The notes under the pieces: model-generated
Told to the model about the DNA's origin: nothing
The model's database searches: none
The model's input: only the letters and a program-made list of their open reading frames with translations
Assembly (NCBI GenBank): GCA_018653085.1
Contig: JABIAY010000002.1
Location: 1-35,928, forward strand
DNA length: 35,928 bases
From: Nitrospina sp.
Lineage (GTDB): Bacteria > Nitrospinota > Nitrospinia > Nitrospinales > VA-1
Direction of reading: 5' to 3'
Position numbers and translations under genes: made by a program
Shown here: in pieces, positions 32,670 through 35,928 of the stretch
Numbering within the stretch: position 1 is the stretch's first letter
Layout of the letters: every line of letters begins with the position of its first letter

Positions 32670-33107
32670 ATGATGAATAAACAAAAAACAGAAATTGTCA
32701 GGCTTCTCAAACATAAGCAGGAAACCTGCGCCCAGCTCCTCCAGAAAATGGGAGAGCAAATGGAAGCCGTCAACAATCAGGATAATTCCCGATTGGCAGT
32801 GATTATTGAGGGCAAGGAAGGGTTGATCGCCGGTCTCAACGAAACAGACCAAAAGATTGCCAGCCTGGCTAGTGATCTGGATGAGGCCAGTCGGGAATCG
32901 CTGGCCCGTGAATTTGAAGAGCTGGCCCGTCGCATTGAAATCGACCTGGAAAAAATCATCGAACAGGAAACCGTTTGCCAGGGAAAACTCAACATAGTGA
33001 AAAACGAGGTGCTGGAAAAGATCAAAAGCGTGAAAGGTGGACAGGTGCTTTTAAAAGGTTACGGAATATCTCCAAGAATCAAACCAAAAATTTCAAAAAA
33101 CGTTTAA
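32670..33107 (+). CDS. FlgN/FliT-like flagellar export chaperone
   Basis: The 145-aa protein is almost fully helical and coiled-coil-like: EIVRLLKHKQETCAQLLQKMGEQMEAVNNQDNSRLAVIIEGKEGLIAGLNETDQKIASL, then REFEELARRIEIDLEKIIEQETVCQGKLNIVKNEVLEKIK, ending GGQVLLKGYG. The spacing EGKEGLI and the terminal L-x-x-YG resemble FlgN; the location directly after fliD would fit FliT. Either way it likely binds hook-associated or cap proteins before export. The start could be 32670 or 32673. Confidence 0.8.
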   Translation: MMNKQKTEIVRLLKHKQETCAQLLQKMGEQMEAVNNQDNSRLAVIIEGKEGLIAGLNETDQKIASLASDLDEASRESLAREFEELARRIEIDLEKIIEQETVCQGKLNIVKNEVLEKIKSVKGGQVLLKGYGISPRIKPKISKNV

Positions 33108-33123
33108 CTGAAAGGAAAGGATT

Positions 33124-33381
33124 ATGGACATTTCAATTGTTGTTCCTGCCAGCAGGGTTTTTAAAACCTATCAGGGGCAGGCCCGTATCGCAGAACTGAA
33201 TAATAAGAATCCGGTCAAACGGGTTCAGGGTCAACGAGACCGGGTCAGTATTTCGGAGGAGGCCAGAGCGGCGTTGACTTCGCACGCCCAGGGGCGGTCT
33301 CCAGAAGTAGAGACCAAAAAGGTGGAAGCCGAGTTCGTGCAAACCGAGTTTGTGCAAACCGAGGAGGTTGAGGCGGGATAA
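33124..33381 (+). CDS. Small flagellar-region protein, DVU0524-like (85 aa)
   Basis: AAGGAAAGG precedes the ATG. Residues 5-50 (IVVPASRVFKTYQGQARIAELNN, then RDRVSISEEARAA) resemble the small FlgM-associated DVU0524-type proteins, whose mark is an N-terminal V-x-x-x-Y stretch and a D-x-V-S-I-S-x-EA segment. The C-terminus has a perfect pentapeptide duplication, EFVQT-EFVQT (residues 70-79), from a 15-base tandem repeat. It closes the fliD transcript and is followed by a GC-rich hairpin. The assignment is tentative. Confidence 0.65.
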   Translation: MDISIVVPASRVFKTYQGQARIAELNNKNPVKRVQGQRDRVSISEEARAALTSHAQGRSPEVETKKVEAEFVQTEFVQTEEVEAG

Positions 33382-33392
33382 GTTGAGGAAAA

Positions 33393-33500
33393 TGCCGGGC
33401 CACGCCCGGTGGGAATAGGCTCCACGCCTTCGGTGGTCGCATTAGCACTATTGCCATCGTCTTATTGGGTTTAGCGTCACGTTGGCCCACAGAGGTTCTC
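33393..33500. repeat. Repeat modules after the fliD block
   Basis: Hairpin CCGGGC-CAC-GCCCGG (33395-33409) follows the stop of the small gene by about 14 bases; the same hairpin plus GTGGGAATT sits after the gene ending at 27034. CCACGCCTTCGGTGG (33422-33436) and GCAGAGAACCTCTG (minus strand, near 33500) are further stem-loops of the same kind. Confidence 0.75.
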
Positions 33501-33574
33501 TGCACTTTTTTAAACGCCTTAATTCTGGTACTATCCTGCCTTTGGTTTGAGAATATATTTTGCAGGATTGCCCT

Positions 33575-35041
33575 ATGATTTGTGTCCCCATTATTGGACC
33601 GTCTGTGTCCAAAGCTCAGGAACAGATCGCATCCGCTTCGGCGGTTGCCGATATTTTAGAACTACGCCTGGACTTGATCGATACTCCCGACCTGAATATT
33701 CTGCTCGACTCGGCAAACCTGCCGGTCATCGTGACCAACCGGTCCAAACTGGATGGTGGGCAATTTAAAGGGCCGGATGAAGATCGCTTAAAGTCGCTTC
33801 GGGAGGCTCTGAAAGCTGGAGCCGATTACGTGGATATTGAAGTCTCCACGCCCCGGGAACATTTACAACCCTTTCTGGAAGAAGGGGACCCCGCAAGAAT
33901 CATTCTTTCTTATCACGACTTCTCGCACACACCCGAAGATTTCACTCCGCTTTATGAGGCCATGTGCGAAATGCCGGGAGATATCATCAAAATCGTCACC
34001 TACGCCCGGGACCTTGGCGATAACCTGAAAATGTTTGAATTGTTGCAACGCGCCAAGAGAGAGAAGCAAAAGCTAATCGGACTTTGCATGGGAGACCTGG
34101 GAGAAATAAGCCGCATCCTTTCTCCGCTGTTTGGCGGATTCCTGACCTTTGGCAGTCTCGAGTCCGGGCAGGAGAGTGCCCCCGGCCAGATTCCGGCAAA
34201 AACCCTCAAAGATATTTACCGGATCAATACCGCACGTTCTGATTTTAAGATTTATGGAGTCATTGGAAATCCGGTATCGAAAAGCCAGGGCTATCTGGTC
34301 CACAACCGGGCTTTTCAGGAAAAGGGGTCTTCGGACATCTACGTTTCTTTTCTTGTCGATAATGTGGAAAAATTTTTCACCCGCTTTAAGGATTTCTTTA
34401 ATGGCCTGAGTGTCACCATGCCTGCCAAGGAACAGATCATGCCCCTGCTGGATCGAATCGATGAAACAGCCGGTAAAATCGGCGCAGTCAATACGGTAGT
34501 AAAAGAAGGATCAGACTGGGTAGGTTATAACACCGACTGCTCCGGTGCCATTTCAGCCCTCGAAGCCTGTACAACGCTGAAGGACAAAAATGTCCTGATC
34601 CTTGGTTCCGGAGGAACCGCAAAGGCCATTGGCTTTGGCGTGAAAGAAAAGGGTGCTCGACTGACGGTCACGTATAAGCACAATAAGGAAAGGGGCGAAA
34701 GCCTGGCAAAGGAACTGGACTGCGAACTGATCCACGCGCAGGATGCGGGAACCCGTGCTATAGATGTATTGATCAATTGCTCGCCGGTGGGCATGAGTCC
34801 GAAGGTGACTGAGAGTCCGTTCCCGGCAAGAGACTTTAAAAAAGGTATGGTGGTGTTCGACTCGGTTTACAATCCGCTGGAGACGAGGCTTTTACGCGAA
34901 GCCAAATCCGCCGGGTGCACGGTCATACCCGGGAGCGAACTGTTCATCAATCAGGCGGCCCGGCAGTTTGAACTCTGGACCGGCCAACCTGCCCCGATCG
35001 ACATCATGCGCGAGGTATTGATGGAAAAGTTGCAGGGCTAG
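33575..35041 (+). CDS. aroDE: Bifunctional 3-dehydroquinate dehydratase (type I) / shikimate dehydrogenase
   Basis: One 488-aa chain joins two shikimate-pathway steps. Residues 1-215 are type I dehydroquinase: strand MICVPIIG, AVADILELRLDLID, SYHDF with catalytic His114, and DIIKIVTYAR with Schiff-base Lys139. Residues 222-488 are shikimate dehydrogenase: YGVIGNPVSKSQGYLVHN, SVTMPAKEQI with its conserved lysine, GAVNTVV, GYNTDCSGA, the NADP-binding VLILGSGGTAKAI and FDSVYNPLETRLL. The two reactions are dehydration of dehydroquinate and reduction of dehydroshikimate. I start at ATG 33575 with GCAGGA upstream; an upstream TTG at 33560 is an alternative. Note NPVSKSQG in place of the usual HSxSP motif (Ser-Pro changed). 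Confidence 0.95.
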   Translation: MICVPIIGPSVSKAQEQIASASAVADILELRLDLIDTPDLNILLDSANLPVIVTNRSKLDGGQFKGPDEDRLKSLREALKAGADYVDIEVSTPREHLQPFLEEGDPARIILSYHDFSHTPEDFTPLYEAMCEMPGDIIKIVTYARDLGDNLKMFELLQRAKREKQKLIGLCMGDLGEISRILSPLFGGFLTFGSLESGQESAPGQIPAKTLKDIYRINTARSDFKIYGVIGNPVSKSQGYLVHNRAFQEKGSSDIYVSFLVDNVEKFFTRFKDFFNGLSVTMPAKEQIMPLLDRIDETAGKIGAVNTVVKEGSDWVGYNTDCSGAISALEACTTLKDKNVLILGSGGTAKAIGFGVKEKGARLTVTYKHNKERGESLAKELDCELIHAQDAGTRAIDVLINCSPVGMSPKVTESPFPARDFKKGMVVFDSVYNPLETRLLREAKSAGCTVIPGSELFINQAARQFELWTGQPAPIDIMREVLMEKLQG

Positions 35042-35376
35042 CCTTGGGGGCGGTAACGGGGTACGTTTGCGTCTACTACCTGCGACCAGGCATCGATGCC
35101 GCCGATCAGGTTGTGAACGGTTTTGAATCCGCATTCGATCAACTCCATTGCCGCCCTTTGCGAGCGTTCTCCATGGTGGCAGATCACCACGATTTCTTCT
35201 TCATAGATAAATTCCTGCTGTCGGTCCACGACTTCACCTAATGGAAAATTTTCTGACCCATCAATGGCGGCCAGGGAAAATTCCCAGGGTTCCCGAACAT
35301 CGAGCAGAAAAATATCTTCCCCGTTATCCAGCTTCTTTTTCAGCTCCAGGGGTTGCAGTTGTTTGACGGAGTTCAT
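35038..35376 (-). CDS. Rhodanese-like sulfurtransferase
   Basis: The 112-aa single-domain rhodanese has the CH2A-type ILDVREPWEF (here FLLDVREPWEF), active-site loop CHHGERS with Cys66 as the persulfide residue, and the C-terminal HNLIGGIDAW. It is probably cytoplasmic, with a role in sulfur transfer; the specific partner is unknown. Its stop codon overlaps the aroDE stop by four bases on the opposite strand. It starts 8 bases after the permease stop, so it may be in the permease transcript. Confidence 0.93.
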   Translation of the reverse strand: MNSVKQLQPLELKKKLDNGEDIFLLDVREPWEFSLAAIDGSENFPLGEVVDRQQEFIYEEEIVVICHHGERSQRAAMELIECGFKTVHNLIGGIDAWSQVVDANVPRYRPQG

Positions 35377-35384
35377 TGGTGTTT

Positions 35385-35928
35385 TTACTGAAAGCCAATC
35401 ATCGGCCAGTAGACCAGAAGGAGAAGGATGTAGCAGACCAGACCCAGCAAGCTGAGGATGCTTCCTGACCAGATCATATCTTTCAAGGTTAAGAACCTTG
35501 AAGAATAAGCCAGTGCCGCAGCCGGGGTGGCGATTGGCAAAATGAAGGCAAAGTTGCTGGGTAACAGTACGGTCATGGTGGCCACTACCGGATCGATACC
35601 ATAGGTCGGCCCCATGCTGATGGCAGTGGGCAGAAGGATGGCGATGACGGCTGAGTTGCTCATAAAAGTGGTGAACAGCGTGGACAACACTGCCATGACC
35701 AGCAGGAAAACAGTGCCCGATTCGATCAGCCCCGAAAACAGTTTTTCAGCCAGCCACAACGCCGCCCCCGATTCCGCCATGACCTCTCCCAGGCAGATGG
35801 CGCCTCCGTACATGAGAACAATGGCCCAGTTGATGTGAGCTTCTACCATTTTCCAGGTTATGAGATTCAGCACGAACAATAGAACGATGGCAATGATGGC
35901 GATGTTGGCGATGCCTAACTTGTCGCCA
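35385..35928 (-). CDS. DASS/SLC13-type anion permease, C-terminal part
   Basis: The open frame continues through the window edge with no start, so the gene is cut. The visible 181 residues hold four or five membrane segments, the re-entrant-loop motif STLFTTFMSNSAVIAILLPTAI (family S-N-x-A/T and P), and LLPSNFAFILPIATPAAALAYSS, the second substrate/sodium-binding SN motif. TWKMVEAHINWAIVLMYGGAICLG is the usual segment before helix 8. It would be a sodium-coupled dicarboxylate or sulfate type transporter; the substrate cannot be told. Residues before the ATG-like TTG at 35879 are real coding sequence. Confidence 0.85.
   Translation of the reverse strand, partial: GDKLGIANIAIIAIVLLFVLNLITWKMVEAHINWAIVLMYGGAICLGEVMAESGAALWLAEKLFSGLIESGTVFLLVMAVLSTLFTTFMSNSAVIAILLPTAISMGPTYGIDPVVATMTVLLPSNFAFILPIATPAAALAYSSRFLTLKDMIWSGSILSLLGLVCYILLLLVYWPMIGFQ

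Overview
The window looks like chromosome from a Gram-negative, flagellated bacterium of moderate GC. Gene content (split GcvPA-type glycine decarboxylase, fused AroD-AroE, a ModE-like single-domain regulator, many short uncharacterised proteins) reminded me of the Nitrospinota (Nitrospina-like) lineage. That placement is recall and inference, not a search result.

Layout. 1-1190: a small accessory cassette of two minus-strand genes (a two-helix membrane protein and a Cas2/VapD-sized protein) between two inverted copies of a modular GC-rich repeat. 1187-5181 (minus): the rpmH-rnpA-yidD-yidC-mnmE block; rpmH is only 44 codons and is called here by hand translation. 5472-12881: exported FlgT-C-like protein, tyrS, a membrane protein, a methyltransferase-like protein, a ModE-like regulator, a phosphodiester-glycosidase-family protein, an unknown 307-aa protein and a HAD hydrolase. 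12889-16463 (minus): lepB, lepA and a nucleotidyltransferase-like protein. 16574-19614 (plus): gcvT, gcvH, gcvPA. 19640-22553: an accessory island with a deleted IS1-like transposase, a HigB toxin, a HigA fused to an ImmA/IrrE-type peptidase, an uncharacterised third gene and a small basic protein; gcvPB, normally next to gcvPA, is not there. 22624-25377: Lpd-like flavoprotein, TPR protein, an unknown protein and a Rieske-like protein whose histidine ligands are cysteines. 25874-33381: a flagellar filament region (sigma-54-type activator, flagellin, unknown 192-aa protein, disordered acidic protein, FliD-like cap with EF-hand-like insert, FlgN/FliT-like chaperone, small DVU0524-like protein). 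33575-35928: fused aroDE, rhodanese, and the C-terminal part of a DASS/SLC13-type permease that runs off the window.

The most striking feature is not a gene. A family of modular, hairpin-forming repeats fills nearly every sizeable intergenic gap. In several genes the stop codon TAG lies inside the repeat (ends at 1187, 8295, 9595, 9728, 25377, 26929), and in one gene (15393) the last codons come from it. The hairpins show compensatory base changes between copies, so structure seems to be maintained. I infer a REP-like element family doubling as gene 3' ends.

Promoters that can be read directly include near-consensus sigma-70 sites where the start codon almost coincides with the predicted transcription start (higB, sigma-54 activator: possible leaderless mRNAs), a sigma-70 type promoter for flagellin, and a good sigma-28 site ahead of the acidic-protein/FliD block. 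I saw no tRNA, rRNA or CRISPR array.
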